Source of the DNA: JADGOV01 sp963814355
Lineage (GTDB): Bacteria > Actinomycetota > Actinomycetes > JADGOV01
Direction: 5' to 3'
NCBI GenBank assembly: GCA_963814355.1
Contig: CAWFCZ010000005.1
Span: forward strand, 62,001 to 126,000
Length of the DNA stretch: 64,000 nt
Shown: piece after piece, positions 50,230-59,622 of the stretch
Layout: every line of letters starts with the position of its first letter
Position numbering within the stretch: the stretch's first letter is position 1
Position numbers and translations under genes: made by a program
The notes under the pieces: model-generated
The model's database searches: none
What the model saw: the letters and a program-made list of their open reading frames with translations, nothing else
What the model was told of the DNA's origin: nothing

Positions 50230-52251
50230 ATGACGGCGCCGGGCAGTGAGACGCTGCGTAACCACGCGGGGTTCATCTGGTCCGTCGCTGACCTGCTGCG
50301 CGGGAACTACCGGCAGTCGGAGTACGGGCGGGTCATCCTGCCGCTGGTCGTGCTGCGCCGCCTGGATTGCGTCCTCGAGCCGAGCAAGGGCAAGGTTCTC
50401 CAGCTCGCCGCCAGGCTCGTCGGGCGGTTGACGAACGTGGATTCGCTCCTGTGCCAGGCCGCCGGGGAGCAGTTCTACAACACCTCCCCGCTCACCATGA
50501 CCCGGCTGCTGGACGACCCGCCCAACCTCGCCGACAACCTGCGCAGCTACCTGCTCGGCTTCTCCCCGGCCGCACGCGACGTGCTGGAGAAGTTCGACGT
50601 CTCCCACCACATCGACCGCCTGGAGCGGGCCGACCTGCTCTACCTCGTCGTCTCCCGGTTCTGCGACATCGACCTGCACCCCGACGCGGTCTCGAACCTG
50701 GAGATGGGCTACCTGTACGAGGAGCTCATCCGGCGGTTCTCCGAGCTGTCCAACGAGACCGCGGGGGAGCACTTCACGCCCCGGGAGGTCATCCGGCTGA
50801 TGGTGAACCTGCTGTTCGCCGACGACGACCGGTTGTTGACCAAGCCGGGCGTGGTCAAGACGATGCTCGACCCGGCGTGTGGCACCGGCGGCATGCTCAG
50901 CGTGGCCGAGGATCACCTGCGCTCGCTGAACCCGCAGGCCAGGCTCGAGGTGTACGGCCAGGAGCTCAATCCGGAGACCTACGCCATCTGCCGATCGGAC
51001 ATGATGCTCAAGGGCCAGGACGCCTCGCACATCGTGCTCGGCAACTCCTTCTCCGAGGACGCCTTCGCCGGTGACCGGTTCGACTATCTGCTGGCGAATC
51101 CGCCGTTCGGCGTGGAGTGGAGGAACGTCGAGCGGGCGGTCCGGGACGAGTACGAGTCCAAGGGTTTCGCCGGCCGGTTCGGTGCCGGGCTTCCGCGCAT
51201 CAACGACGGGTCGTTTCTCTTCCTCCAGCACATGATCGACAAGATGAAGCCGGCCGGGCAGGGCGGATCGCGGCTGGCGATCGTGTTCAACGGCTCGCCG
51301 CTGTTCACCGGCGCCGCCGGCTCCGGGGAGTCAGAGATCCGACGCTGGATTGTCGAGAACGACTGGCTGGAAGCCGTGGTGGCCCTGCCCGACCAGCTCT
51401 TCTACAACACCGGCATCTCGACGTACTTCTGGGTCGTCACGAACCGCAAGAGCCCGGAGCGGCGCGGCACGGTGCAACTTGTCGACGCTCGCACGTACTG
51501 GCAGAAGATGCGCAAGAGCCTCGGTGACAAGCGCAAGGAACTCGCCGCCGGCCACATCGCCGAGATCACCAAGCTGTATGGCGCATTCGAGGAGGGTGAC
51601 CAAGTCAAGATCCTGCCGAACGAGGCGTTCGGCTTCCTGCGGGTGACCGTCGAGCGGCCGCTGCGCCTGCGCTGGGAGATCTCGGCGGAGACCGTGGCGC
51701 TGGTGCGCGCCGACCGACGGCTGGTCAAGTCTCGGCCGGACGTCCTGGACGATCTCGTCGCTGCGCTGACGCGTCACGTGGGGCTGTCCGCCACCGATCG
51801 CAAGCTCGTTGCCAGGACCCTCGACCCGCTGCTGGCAGCTGGCGGGCTCACCACGGCCCAGCGCAAAGCCGTCTGGGCAGACCTCGCCGTCCGTGACCCG
51901 GAGGCGCCGGTCGTGACCAACAACAGAGGGGAACCCGAGCCGGACCCCGACCTCCGCGACCAGGAAAACGTGGCGCTCCCCGCCACGAGGGTCGGCTACG
52001 AGGAGAACCCGACCTACCGGCTTGCCTCGGCCGAGTACCGCCGAGCCGTCGACGATCACCTGGAGCGCGAGGTGCACCCGTACGTGCCCGACGCCTGGAT
52101 CGATCACAGCAAGACCCGGATCGGATACGAGATCCCGCTCACCCGGCACTTCTACACCTACGTCCCGCCGCGACCGCTGGCCGAGATCGACGCCGAGATC
52201 AAGCAGCTCGAAGCGGAAATCCAGGAGTTGCTGGGCGAGGTGACCGAGTGA
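50230..52251 (+). CDS. hsdM: Type I restriction-modification DNA methyltransferase subunit
   Basis: N6-adenine methyltransferase subunit of 673 residues. The N-terminal helical HsdM_N domain (about 8-150, ETLRNHAGFIWSVADLLRG) precedes the N6_Mtase domain with ELSNETAGEHFTPREVIRLM, the S-adenosylmethionine motif DPACGTGGM (about 213) and catalytic NPPF (about 290). The C-terminal 170 residues (SKTRIGYEIPLTRHFYTY) are typical of this HsdM class and end in a coiled coil. A 178-nt leader separates it from the permease. The stop overlaps the hsdS GTG by 4 nt. Confidence 0.95.
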   Translation: MTAPGSETLRNHAGFIWSVADLLRGNYRQSEYGRVILPLVVLRRLDCVLEPSKGKVLQLAARLVGRLTNVDSLLCQAAGEQFYNTSPLTMTRLLDDPPNLADNLRSYLLGFSPAARDVLEKFDVSHHIDRLERADLLYLVVSRFCDIDLHPDAVSNLEMGYLYEELIRRFSELSNETAGEHFTPREVIRLMVNLLFADDDRLLTKPGVVKTMLDPACGTGGMLSVAEDHLRSLNPQARLEVYGQELNPETYAICRSDMMLKGQDASHIVLGNSFSEDAFAGDRFDYLLANPPFGVEWRNVERAVRDEYESKGFAGRFGAGLPRINDGSFLFLQHMIDKMKPAGQGGSRLAIVFNGSPLFTGAAGSGESEIRRWIVENDWLEAVVALPDQLFYNTGISTYFWVVTNRKSPERRGTVQLVDARTYWQKMRKSLGDKRKELAAGHIAEITKLYGAFEEGDQVKILPNEAFGFLRVTVERPLRLRWEISAETVALVRADRRLVKSRPDVLDDLVAALTRHVGLSATDRKLVARTLDPLLAAGGLTTAQRKAVWADLAVRDPEAPVVTNNRGEPEPDPDLRDQENVALPATRVGYEENPTYRLASAEYRRAVDDHLEREVHPYVPDAWIDHSKTRIGYEIPLTRHFYTYVPPRPLAEIDAEIKQLEAEIQELLGEVTE

Positions 52252-53487
52252 TAACACTCCGACGGAAAGCACTGATCAACCCTGCGACGCCAGAATTTGA
52301 TCGGCTGCCTGATGCCGCGCTTGTGTCCTTTATTCCGTTGGAGGCGGTCTGGGCATCGGGACTTGATGTAAGCCGGCACCGCACGAAGGGTGAGGTGGCT
52401 GCTGGGTACACCCGCTTTCTCGAGGGCGACATTCTGGTGCCGAAGATCACGCCAACGTTCCAGGCGGACCGGACGACAATCGCTTCCGGCATTGAGGGTG
52501 GCGTAGGTGCCGGCACGACGGAGCTTCATGTCGTACGGGTCGGCCCTCAGGCGGAACCAAGATACGTGCGGTACCTGCTGTCGTCGAGGCCCTTTCTCCA
52601 TGGTGGCGAAGCCCGGATGATTGGCGTGGCCGGCCAGAAGCGTGTTCCCGACGAATGGCTGCGTGACTTGTCGGTGCCAGTTGTGAGCCTGAGCAAGCAG
52701 CGGGCTATTGCCGACTTCCTCGAAACCGAAACCGCCCGCATCGACGCCCTCATCACTAAGAAGCGCCGACTCGCTAACGTACTAAGTGAGCGATTTCTGG
52801 AGACGGTGCGAGCGCGCGTGACGGGCGACTCTCTAGCTTCGGACCCGTTGCATGTCGATGAGGCGGCCGCCCCATCCGGCTGGCGCTGCCTCAGACTCGG
52901 CCGAAGTCTGACCTTCGGCTCCGGGACTACCCCCTTAGCTTCAGACGAGCGGTTTTACGGATCGGGGACTGCATGGATAGTAACTGGGGATCTGTGTGAT
53001 GACGAGATTGCACATGTCAGCCGCTCCGTAACTGATAAGGCCCTGTTTGAGTACTCTGCGCTCCGCATTCACCCGGCGGGTGCACTCGTAGTTGCCATGT
53101 ACGGAGCCACAGTCGGAAGACTAGGAATCACCACCTATCCGGCGGCCGTGAACCAGGCATGTTGCGTAGTGAGGCCCTCACAGGACGTGCAAATCTTCTT
53201 CTTGTTCTTCTATTTGCTTGCCTATCGTCCAGCGCTACTTGAGCTTTCGATGGGCGCAGGGCAACCCAACATCAGTCAGGAAACACTTCGCTCCATCCAA
53301 ATCGCCGTGCCGCCGCAGGGAGTAGCGGTCGCACATAATCCGGGATCTGCTGGAAGCGGTCCGTCAGCGGATACACGCCGCCGTCGTGGCATTGGATAGC
53401 CAAGTCCGGCTCCTACTGGAGCACCGGCAGGCTCTCATCACTGCCGCCGTAACCGGGGAGCTCGACGTGCCGGGCATAGCGGCCTGA
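52248..53487 (+). CDS. hsdS: Type I restriction-modification specificity subunit, with an apparent frameshift near the 3' end
   Basis: DNA-recognition subunit. The first target recognition domain covers about 1-150, with the conserved helix QRAIADFLETETARIDALI at about 152-172. The second target domain follows (WRCLRLGRSLTFGSGTTP). The frame then reads PPQGVAVAHNPG and ends at 53399. One base out of phase, from 53332, the DNA encodes HIIRDLLEAVRQRIHAAVVA and LLLEHRQALITAAVTGELDV, the expected second helix and terminus, ending at 53487. Dropping one base at about 53321-53325 restores 412 residues with PPQGERSHIIRDLL. Composition is less GC-rich than neighbours, as often in hsdS. Confidence 0.88.
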
Positions 53488-53502
53488 CACGGCGCCCCTC
53501 GG

Positions 53503-53534
53503 CGGTATATCCTGACCGCGCTGCCGATATACCG
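53503..53534. promoter_or_regulatory. Inverted repeat upstream of vapB, candidate autoregulatory operator
   Basis: Perfect 9-bp arms CGGTATATC and GATATACCG separated by 14 nt, ending just before the vapB ribosome-binding site. TATATC or TATACC could be the -10. VapBC complexes commonly repress their own promoter at such palindromes. Confidence 0.6.
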
Positions 53535-53543
53535 GAGGCGCAT

Positions 53544-53759
53544 ATGACGAAACGGCTTGTAGAGATTGACGACGACACGCTGGTAAGCGCCCGGCGCGCG
53601 CTCGGCACAACGACCATCACCGACACCGTACGAGCAGCACTGGAACGATCCATCGAGGCGGACCGCCGCGGCGCCGTCACCGCGCAGGACTTGATGCGGG
53701 TCGGGGAGTCGCTAGAGGATTTGCGGGACCCCGACGTCATGTCGGGGGCGTGGCACTGA
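53544..53759 (+). CDS. vapB: VapB-type antitoxin
   Basis: Antitoxin of 71 residues. RLVEIDDDTLVSARRALGTT and ITDTVRAALERSIEADRR are the ribbon-helix-helix DNA-binding part of the VapB family in actinobacteria (the DDxLL/xARxxLGT pattern). The C-terminal tail would bind and block the toxin. ATG with GGAGG 6 nt upstream. Its end overlaps the toxin gene by 10 nt. The pair lies between hsdS and hsdR, an unusual position. Confidence 0.88.
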   Translation: MTKRLVEIDDDTLVSARRALGTTTITDTVRAALERSIEADRRGAVTAQDLMRVGESLEDLRDPDVMSGAWH

Positions 53760-54178
53760 CCGCGGCTCGGTGGCTGGTGGACACCTCGGCCATCTCCCGG
53801 CTACACCATTCAAAGGTCGCCGACGTCCTGCACCCGCTCATGACAGCGGGCCTCCTCGGGGTGAGCCTCGTCACCGAGCTGGAGGTCGGCTACTCGGCAC
53901 GCTCGACCGAGCACTTCCGGCTCATTCGGGAGAAGTTGCTGGACCGCCTACTGCCGGTGGCGATCCCGCTGCGGGCGGAGGGACGGGCGCGGCAGGTGCA
54001 GACCGAGCTCGTCGCCCGGGGACAGCACCGATCCGCCAGCGTGGCGGACCTCCTTGTCGCGGCCACGGCTGAGCTGGAACGTCTCACGGTGCTGCATTAC
54101 GACGCCGACTTCGAGACCATCGCTGAGGTGACCGGTCAGCGGACCGAATGGGTCCTCCCGAGGGGAACCGTCCCGTGA
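53750..54178 (+). CDS. vapC: VapC-type PIN-domain toxin
   Basis: Ribonuclease toxin of 142 residues with the PIN fold. The acidic residues are in order: Asp in WLVDTSAISRL (about 11), Glu in LVTELEVGYSAR (about 43), Asp in SASVADLLVAATA (about 99) and Asp in LHYDADFETIA (about 117). VapC toxins cut specific tRNA or rRNA sites. The GTG start overlaps vapB; the stop overlaps the hsdR GTG (GTGA). So toxin and restriction subunit are translationally coupled. Confidence 0.9.
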   Translation: MALTAARWLVDTSAISRLHHSKVADVLHPLMTAGLLGVSLVTELEVGYSARSTEHFRLIREKLLDRLLPVAIPLRAEGRARQVQTELVARGQHRSASVADLLVAATAELERLTVLHYDADFETIAEVTGQRTEWVLPRGTVP

Positions 54179-57100
54179 GCAACCCCACCGAGGCGATGTT
54201 CGAGGACTCGATCTGCGCGTCACTGACCACCGACGGCGGCTACCTCGCCGTCAAGAACGATGTCCTGCAGGGCGCGGCGCGGGACTTCGATCCCGTCCGG
54301 GGGTTGGACACCGGCGAGCTGTTCACGTTCCTCGGCGCCACCCAGATCGACGCGTGGAACGAGCTGATCAAGCGGTACGGCGGCGACCCGAATACGGCCC
54401 AGGCGAAGTTCGCGGACCGCCTGGCGTCTGAGCTGGACAAGCGCGGTGCGGTGGATGTGCTGCGCCACGGCGTCGTCGATCAGGGCGTCACCTTCCGGCT
54501 TGCCTTCTTCCGCCCGGCGCACGGCCTGACACCGGAGTTGGGTGCCCGGTACGGGGCGAACCGGCTCACCGCGACCCGTCAGCTGCGCTACGAACCGGCG
54601 TCGGCCAAGGCGCTGGACCTGGCGCTATTCGTCAACGGCATCCCGGTGGCCACCGCGGAGCTGAAGAACCCTCTCACCGGTCAGGGCGTCCAGCAGGCGA
54701 TGACGCAATACCGCACGGACCGGGACCCGAAGAATCGGACGCTGGCCCGCTCGGTCGTCCACTTCGCCGTCGATCCGCAGCGGGTGGCGATGACCACCCG
54801 GCTCGCCGGCAGCGACACCCGCTTCCTGCCGTTCAACCAGGGCAACGCGGAAGGAGCCGGGAACCCCCCCAACCCGGTAGGTCACGCCACCGCGTACCTG
54901 TGGGTGCGGGTGTGGCAGCGGGATGCCTGGCTGGACCTGCTGGGCCGGTTCGTGCATGTGGAGAAGGCCGGCAAGGGATCCAAGAAGCCGGCCGCGGTCA
55001 TCTTCCCGCGCTTTCAGCAGTGGGACGCCGTCCTGCGCCTCGAGGCCGCTGCCCGGGAGGAAGGCCCCGGGCACTCCTACCTGGTAAAGCACTCGGCAGG
55101 ATCGGGCAAGTCCAACACGATCGCCTGGCTGGCGCACCGGCTGTCGACCCTGCACTCCGGTGACACGAAGGTCTTCGACAAGGTCGTGGTCATCACCGAC
55201 CGGATCGTGCTCGACCGGCAGCTGCAGCAGACGATCTACCAGTTCGAGCACGCCCACGGCGTGGTGCAGCGGATCGAGACGTCGTCGCGGCAACTGGCCG
55301 AGGCCCTCGCCGGCGAGCAGGCGCGGATCATTATCACCACCCTGCAGAAGTTCCCCTTCGTGCTGGACAAGGCAGCGTCGCTGCCGAGCCGGCGGTACGC
55401 GGTGATCGTGGACGAGGCGCACTCGTCACAGACCGGCGAGGCGGCCAAGGAACTGCGCCGCGTCCTCGGCGCCCACGCGACCGCCCCAGCCAGCGCCGAC
55501 GGGGACGTGCCGGCGGACGCCGTGGAGGAGGCCCTGGCAGCGGAGGTGGCCGCCCGCGGTCGCCAGGACAACCTCAGCTTCTTCGCGTTCACCGCGACGC
55601 CGAAAGGTAAGACCCTGGAGCTCTTCGGCCGTCTCAACCCGGCTACCGGCAAGCATGAGCCGTTCCATCTGTACTCGATGCGCCAAGCCATCGAGGAGGG
55701 CTTCATTCACGACGTGCTCGCCAACTACATGACGTACCGGACGTACTACCACCTCGAGAAGGCGATCCGGGACAACCCGGAGTACCAGACGGTCAAGGCG
55801 CGGCGGTCCATCGCCCGCTTCGTGACCTTGCACGAGCACAACCTGGCCCAGAAGGCCGAGATCGTGATCGAGCACTTCAGGGCGCGCGTGGCGCACAAGG
55901 TGGCCGGCCGGGCCAAGGCGATGGTGGTGTGCTCGTCGCGGCCGCACGCGGTGCGGTTCTGGCTGGCGCTGCGCGCTTACGTTGCCGATCACGGATACGA
56001 CATCGGCGTGCTCGTCGCCTTCTCGGACGCCATCGCTGTCAACGGGGACGAGCCGGTGACCGAGCCACGCTGCAACGGCTTCCCGGAGTCGCAGACGGCC
56101 GAGCGGTTCGACACCGACGACTACCAGCTGATGGTCGTAGCGGAGAAGTTCCAGACCGGATTCGACCAGCCGAAGCTCTACGCGATGTACGTCGACAAGA
56201 CGCTGACCGGGCTGGCCGCCGTACAGACGCTGTCCCGCCTGAACCGGATCTATCCCGACAAGGACGGCACGTTCGTCCTGGACTTCGTCAACGACGCCGA
56301 CGCCATCGCGGCGGCGTTCCAGCCGCATTACGCCCAGACGGTGGCACCGCCGTCGGATCCGAACCTGCTCTACGACACCCGGCACGCGCTGGACGAGTTC
56401 GGCATCCTCGACGCCGACGAGGCCAAGACCTTCGCCCGGCTGCTGCTCGCGGAGCACTCCGACTCCGCCCGGCAGCACGCCGCGCTCGGTCAGGCTCTCG
56501 ACCGGTTCGCCCACCTGGAGGAGGACGAGCAGGAGCGGTTCCGCGACGCCTTGACACGCTTCGTGCGGATCTACTCGTTCCTCTCACAGATCGTGCCGTT
56601 CTCCGACACCGCGCTGGAGCGGGACTACCTGTTCGGTAAGGCCTTGAAAGCCTTCGTCAAGGCCGATCCCGGCGCCGCGGTCGATCTCAGCGGCGCCGTC
56701 GAGCTGACCCATCTGCGCCACGAGCAGCAGTTCACCGGCTCCGTCGCTCTCGGCGCCGACGGTGGTGAGGTGTCCACCATCTACTCCGGGACCGGACGTA
56801 CGACGGATCAGGAGCCAGAGCTGCTCTCGGTCATCATCGACCGGCTCAACGCCGCCCACGGCACCGAATGGAGCGACGCGGACCGCCTGGTCTTCGATGC
56901 CGCCCTCGAGGACCTGGTCGCCAGCGAGGAGGTGCAGGTCACCGCCGTCAACAACACCACCGAGAACTTCGGCGTGGTCTTCCCGGACATGTTCCAGAAG
57001 GCGCTGCTCGATCGGATGGACCGCAACGAGAAGGTGGTGTTCGCCTACCTCGACGACGCCGAGCTGGCGGCTGACGTGGTCAAGGTCTACGCCACGCTCG

Positions 57101-57681
57101 CCCAGGCCAAGGCCAAAGTCGCCTACCAGCAGCACTGCCCCATCGGTGAGTTGCTCACCGCGGGTGAGCACGAGCATCTGGAGTACAAGTCGACGCTGCG
57201 CACCGGTGCGGACACCGGGGAGCCGTCCAAGCTGCTGGAGACGGCAACGCTCAAGACCGTCGCCGCCTTCGCCAACAGCCGCGACGGGGGCACGCTACTA
57301 ATCGGCGTCGCCGACGACGGCGGTATCCACGGGCTGGCCAGCGACTACGCCTCGCTCCGCAAGCCGGGGAAGAGCGATCGCGACGTGTTCTCCCTGCACC
57401 TCAACCAACTGCTGATCAACGCCCTGGGCGAGACCGCGGCCAGCACCGTTGCCGTGCAGATCCACACCGTCGAGGGGGAGGACGTGTGCCGGGTGCACGT
57501 ACCGCCCAGCGGCTTCCCAGTCGATGCCCACGTCGTTCGCGACCAGGGCGGGCAGCTGCACAAGGTCACGGCCTTCTACGTCCGCATCGGGAACGGCACC
57601 CGGGCGATTTCCGATCCGGCGGAGCGGCAGAAGTACCTCGCGTATCGGTGGGGGACCGGGGCCGAGCCGCTGGCGTCGTGA
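54175..57681 (+). CDS. hsdR: Type I restriction endonuclease subunit with C-terminal AlbA_2/Schlafen-like domain
   Basis: Motor and nuclease subunit of 1168 residues. The N-terminal nuclease domain (about 1-230) has the PD-(D/E)xK core LDLALFVNGIPVATAELKNP. The SF2 translocase has Walker A KHSAGSGKSNT (about 305), DEAH in VIVDEAHSS (about 410), FTATP and the motif VI region LSRLNRIYPDKDG. Beyond the usual helical C-terminus, about residues 990-1165 form an AlbA_2 (Schlafen/divergent AAA-4-like) domain: HEHLEYKSTLRTG, TLKTVAAFANSRDGGTLLIGV and DDGGIHGL. This extension is not standard for HsdR. GTG start (VSNPTEAMF) overlaps vapC. Confidence 0.93.
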   Translation: MSNPTEAMFEDSICASLTTDGGYLAVKNDVLQGAARDFDPVRGLDTGELFTFLGATQIDAWNELIKRYGGDPNTAQAKFADRLASELDKRGAVDVLRHGVVDQGVTFRLAFFRPAHGLTPELGARYGANRLTATRQLRYEPASAKALDLALFVNGIPVATAELKNPLTGQGVQQAMTQYRTDRDPKNRTLARSVVHFAVDPQRVAMTTRLAGSDTRFLPFNQGNAEGAGNPPNPVGHATAYLWVRVWQRDAWLDLLGRFVHVEKAGKGSKKPAAVIFPRFQQWDAVLRLEAAAREEGPGHSYLVKHSAGSGKSNTIAWLAHRLSTLHSGDTKVFDKVVVITDRIVLDRQLQQTIYQFEHAHGVVQRIETSSRQLAEALAGEQARIIITTLQKFPFVLDKAASLPSRRYAVIVDEAHSSQTGEAAKELRRVLGAHATAPASADGDVPADAVEEALAAEVAARGRQDNLSFFAFTATPKGKTLELFGRLNPATGKHEPFHLYSMRQAIEEGFIHDVLANYMTYRTYYHLEKAIRDNPEYQTVKARRSIARFVTLHEHNLAQKAEIVIEHFRARVAHKVAGRAKAMVVCSSRPHAVRFWLALRAYVADHGYDIGVLVAFSDAIAVNGDEPVTEPRCNGFPESQTAERFDTDDYQLMVVAEKFQTGFDQPKLYAMYVDKTLTGLAAVQTLSRLNRIYPDKDGTFVLDFVNDADAIAAAFQPHYAQTVAPPSDPNLLYDTRHALDEFGILDADEAKTFARLLLAEHSDSARQHAALGQALDRFAHLEEDEQERFRDALTRFVRIYSFLSQIVPFSDTALERDYLFGKALKAFVKADPGAAVDLSGAVELTHLRHEQQFTGSVALGADGGEVSTIYSGTGRTTDQEPELLSVIIDRLNAAHGTEWSDADRLVFDAALEDLVASEEVQVTAVNNTTENFGVVFPDMFQKALLDRMDRNEKVVFAYLDDAELAADVVKVYATLAQAKAKVAYQQHCPIGELLTAGEHEHLEYKSTLRTGADTGEPSKLLETATLKTVAAFANSRDGGTLLIGVADDGGIHGLASDYASLRKPGKSDRDVFSLHLNQLLINALGETAASTVAVQIHTVEGEDVCRVHVPPSGFPVDAHVVRDQGGQLHKVTAFYVRIGNGTRAISDPAERQKYLAYRWGTGAEPLAS

Positions 57682-57696
57682 CCCTCGTCGCGAACG

Positions 57697-58509
57697 TCAG
57701 GGGCCAGCAGTCCCCAGCCGCCGCAGCGCCCCACACTCACCGCTGGTCGGAGCGACGATCGGGGCGGCGCCCAACTCCTGCTTGACCAGCCCGATCACCA
57801 GTGGGTCCGCCGGTAGCCGGCCGTGCTCGGCTACAGCCCCGGTGCAGACCGACTGCAGCGGGACGTTGAGCGCACCGGAGAGCCGGGAGGACGACGGGGG
57901 GGTGACCACGGTATCGGCGGTGCTCCAGATCGAGAGCCACGCCGGCCCGTCCGGTGTCTCGTCGCCGCGGTTGAGCGTGTCCAGCAACTCGCTGCCCGTG
58001 GTGAGCTGCCGGCAGGCGAGCGGGCAGAGTTCCGGTGCGAGCGACCCGGCCAGCTCGCCGAGCGCGGTGCCGTGGTGCGGCGCGGCGATGGTCACCACCC
58101 GCCGGACCAGGTCACGTCCACCGTAGGAGGCGATCCACAGCCGTACCACCACCCCGCCGGCGGAGTAGCCGACGACGTCGAGCGAGGGGGCCGAGGTGCG
58201 GCGCAGCACCGCCTCGGCCGCCTGCCGTACCGCCCGGGCCTGAGCCGCCAGGTCACCCATCGCCCCATCCGGCAGCCGGACCACCGTGACATCGCGCCCG
58301 GCGGCTCGCAGCGGCGCGGCCAGCGGGGCGACCGAGGCGAGGGAACCGCCGTACCCGGGCACCAGCAGGACCGCGCCTGGGACGTCGGGTGGGACGGCGC
58401 GGGCCGGGGGATTGCGACCGCCGAGCGCGCCGGCGAGGACCACCGCGACGGTGGCGGCGAGCGCCCCGATCAGCAGCACGATCGTGAACAGTCGCCGGCG
58501 CGGGGACAC
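57697..58509 (-). CDS. Membrane-anchored or secreted alpha/beta hydrolase (lipase-like)
   Basis: Protein of 270 residues with an N-terminal hydrophobic segment (FTIVLLIGALAATVAVVLAG, about 8-27) and a lipase-type hydrolase domain: VLLVPGYGGS (oxyanion loop), nucleophile elbow VVGYSAGGVV (about 115), TIAAPHHGTALGELAG (typical of triacylglycerol lipases and PGAP1-like proteins) and EHGRLP with a likely catalytic His. Asp in STADTVV would complete the triad. Substrate unknown. The GTG start is 17 nt from the divergent prfB start. Confidence 0.85.
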   Translation of the reverse strand: MSPRRRLFTIVLLIGALAATVAVVLAGALGGRNPPARAVPPDVPGAVLLVPGYGGSLASVAPLAAPLRAAGRDVTVVRLPDGAMGDLAAQARAVRQAAEAVLRRTSAPSLDVVGYSAGGVVVRLWIASYGGRDLVRRVVTIAAPHHGTALGELAGSLAPELCPLACRQLTTGSELLDTLNRGDETPDGPAWLSIWSTADTVVTPPSSSRLSGALNVPLQSVCTGAVAEHGRLPADPLVIGLVKQELGAAPIVAPTSGECGALRRLGTAGP

Positions 58510-58513
58510 AAGT

Positions 58514-58519
58514 TAGTCT
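58514..58519 (+). promoter_or_regulatory. Leaderless -10 (TAGTCT) of prfB
   Basis: TAGTCT, 7 nt before the GTG at 58527, within the short gap to the divergent hydrolase gene. Confidence 0.5.
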
Positions 58520-58526
58520 CGCTCAT

Positions 58527-59615
58527 GTGGCCGACGACCCAGCCGACGACGTCAAAGATCTCGACGCCACGCTGACCAGCATCGAGACCGTACTGGATCT
58601 CGATCGGATGCGCCGCGACCTCGCCGAGCTGGAAACCAAGGCCGCCGACCCGGAGCTGTGGGCCGATCAGGAACGCGCCCAGCAGGTGACCAGCCGGCTG
58701 GCCCACCTGCGCGGCGACCTCAACCGGGTCGGCGACCTGCGCCGCCGGCTGGACGACCTCAGCGCCGCGGTCGACCTCGACGACCCGGAGCTGCTGGCCG
58801 AGGCGGTCGCCGACCTGCCCGCGCTGCGCAGGGACATCCAGGGGCTCGAGGTCCGTACCCTGCTCTCCGGCGAGTACGACGAGCGGCACGCCCTGATCAC
58901 GATCAACTCGCAGGCCGGCGGGGTGGACGCGGCCGACTGGGCGCAGATGCTGCAGCGGATGTTCCTGCGCTGGGCCGAGCGGCACAACTACGCCACGGAG
59001 GTCTACGACACCTCCTACGCCGAGGAAGCGGGGATCAAGTCGACGACGTTCGTGGTGAAGACCCCGTACGCCTACGGCACGCTCTCCGGCGAGCACGGGG
59101 TTCACCGGCTGGTCCGGATCAGCCCGTTCGACAACCAGTCCCGCCGCCAGACCTCCTTTGCCGGCGTGGACGTGACCCCGGTCGTGCAGTCGACCGACCA
59201 CGTGGTCGTGCCGGATGACGAGATCAGAGTTGACGTGTACCGGTCATCCGGGCCCGGGGGGCAGGGGGTCAACACCACCGACTCCGCCGTCCGGCTCACC
59301 CACCTGCCTACCGGCATCGTGGTTTCCTGCCAGAACGAACGGTCCCAGCTGCAGAACCGGGCGAGCGCGATGGTGGTCCTGGCGGCGAAGTTGCTGGAAC
59401 GTCGCCGGCATGAGGAGACCGAGGCGATGAACTCGCTGCGCGGGGAGAGTACGACCAGCTGGGGCAACCAGATCCGCAATTACGTGCTGCACCCGTACCA
59501 GTTGGTCAAGGACCTGCGTACGGAGGTGGAGACCGGCAACGTGCAGGCGGTCCTGGACGGCGACATCGACGTCTTCGTCGAGGCGGAGATCCGCTGGCGG
59601 CGCGGGCAGAGCTAG
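58527..59615 (+). CDS. prfB: Peptide chain release factor 2
   Basis: Class I release factor of 362 residues reading UAA and UGA. The tripeptide anticodon SPF is in RISPFDNQSRRQ (about 195) and the catalytic GGQ in SGPGGQGVNTTDSAVRL (about 240). The entire protein is in one frame: the programmed +1 frameshift at codon 26, common in other bacteria, is absent, as in other actinobacteria. GTG start; an ATG two bases upstream is in another frame. Gene order prfB-ftsE-ftsX-smpB is the usual actinobacterial one. Confidence 0.97.
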   Translation: MADDPADDVKDLDATLTSIETVLDLDRMRRDLAELETKAADPELWADQERAQQVTSRLAHLRGDLNRVGDLRRRLDDLSAAVDLDDPELLAEAVADLPALRRDIQGLEVRTLLSGEYDERHALITINSQAGGVDAADWAQMLQRMFLRWAERHNYATEVYDTSYAEEAGIKSTTFVVKTPYAYGTLSGEHGVHRLVRISPFDNQSRRQTSFAGVDVTPVVQSTDHVVVPDDEIRVDVYRSSGPGGQGVNTTDSAVRLTHLPTGIVVSCQNERSQLQNRASAMVVLAAKLLERRRHEETEAMNSLRGESTTSWGNQIRNYVLHPYQLVKDLRTEVETGNVQAVLDGDIDVFVEAEIRWRRGQS

Positions 59616-59622
59616 CGGCGGC

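Noticed and set aside
58527..58620. Programmed frameshift in prfB
   Set aside because: The release factor is open in one frame from its GTG through the GGQ domain; no in-frame TGA near codon 26.
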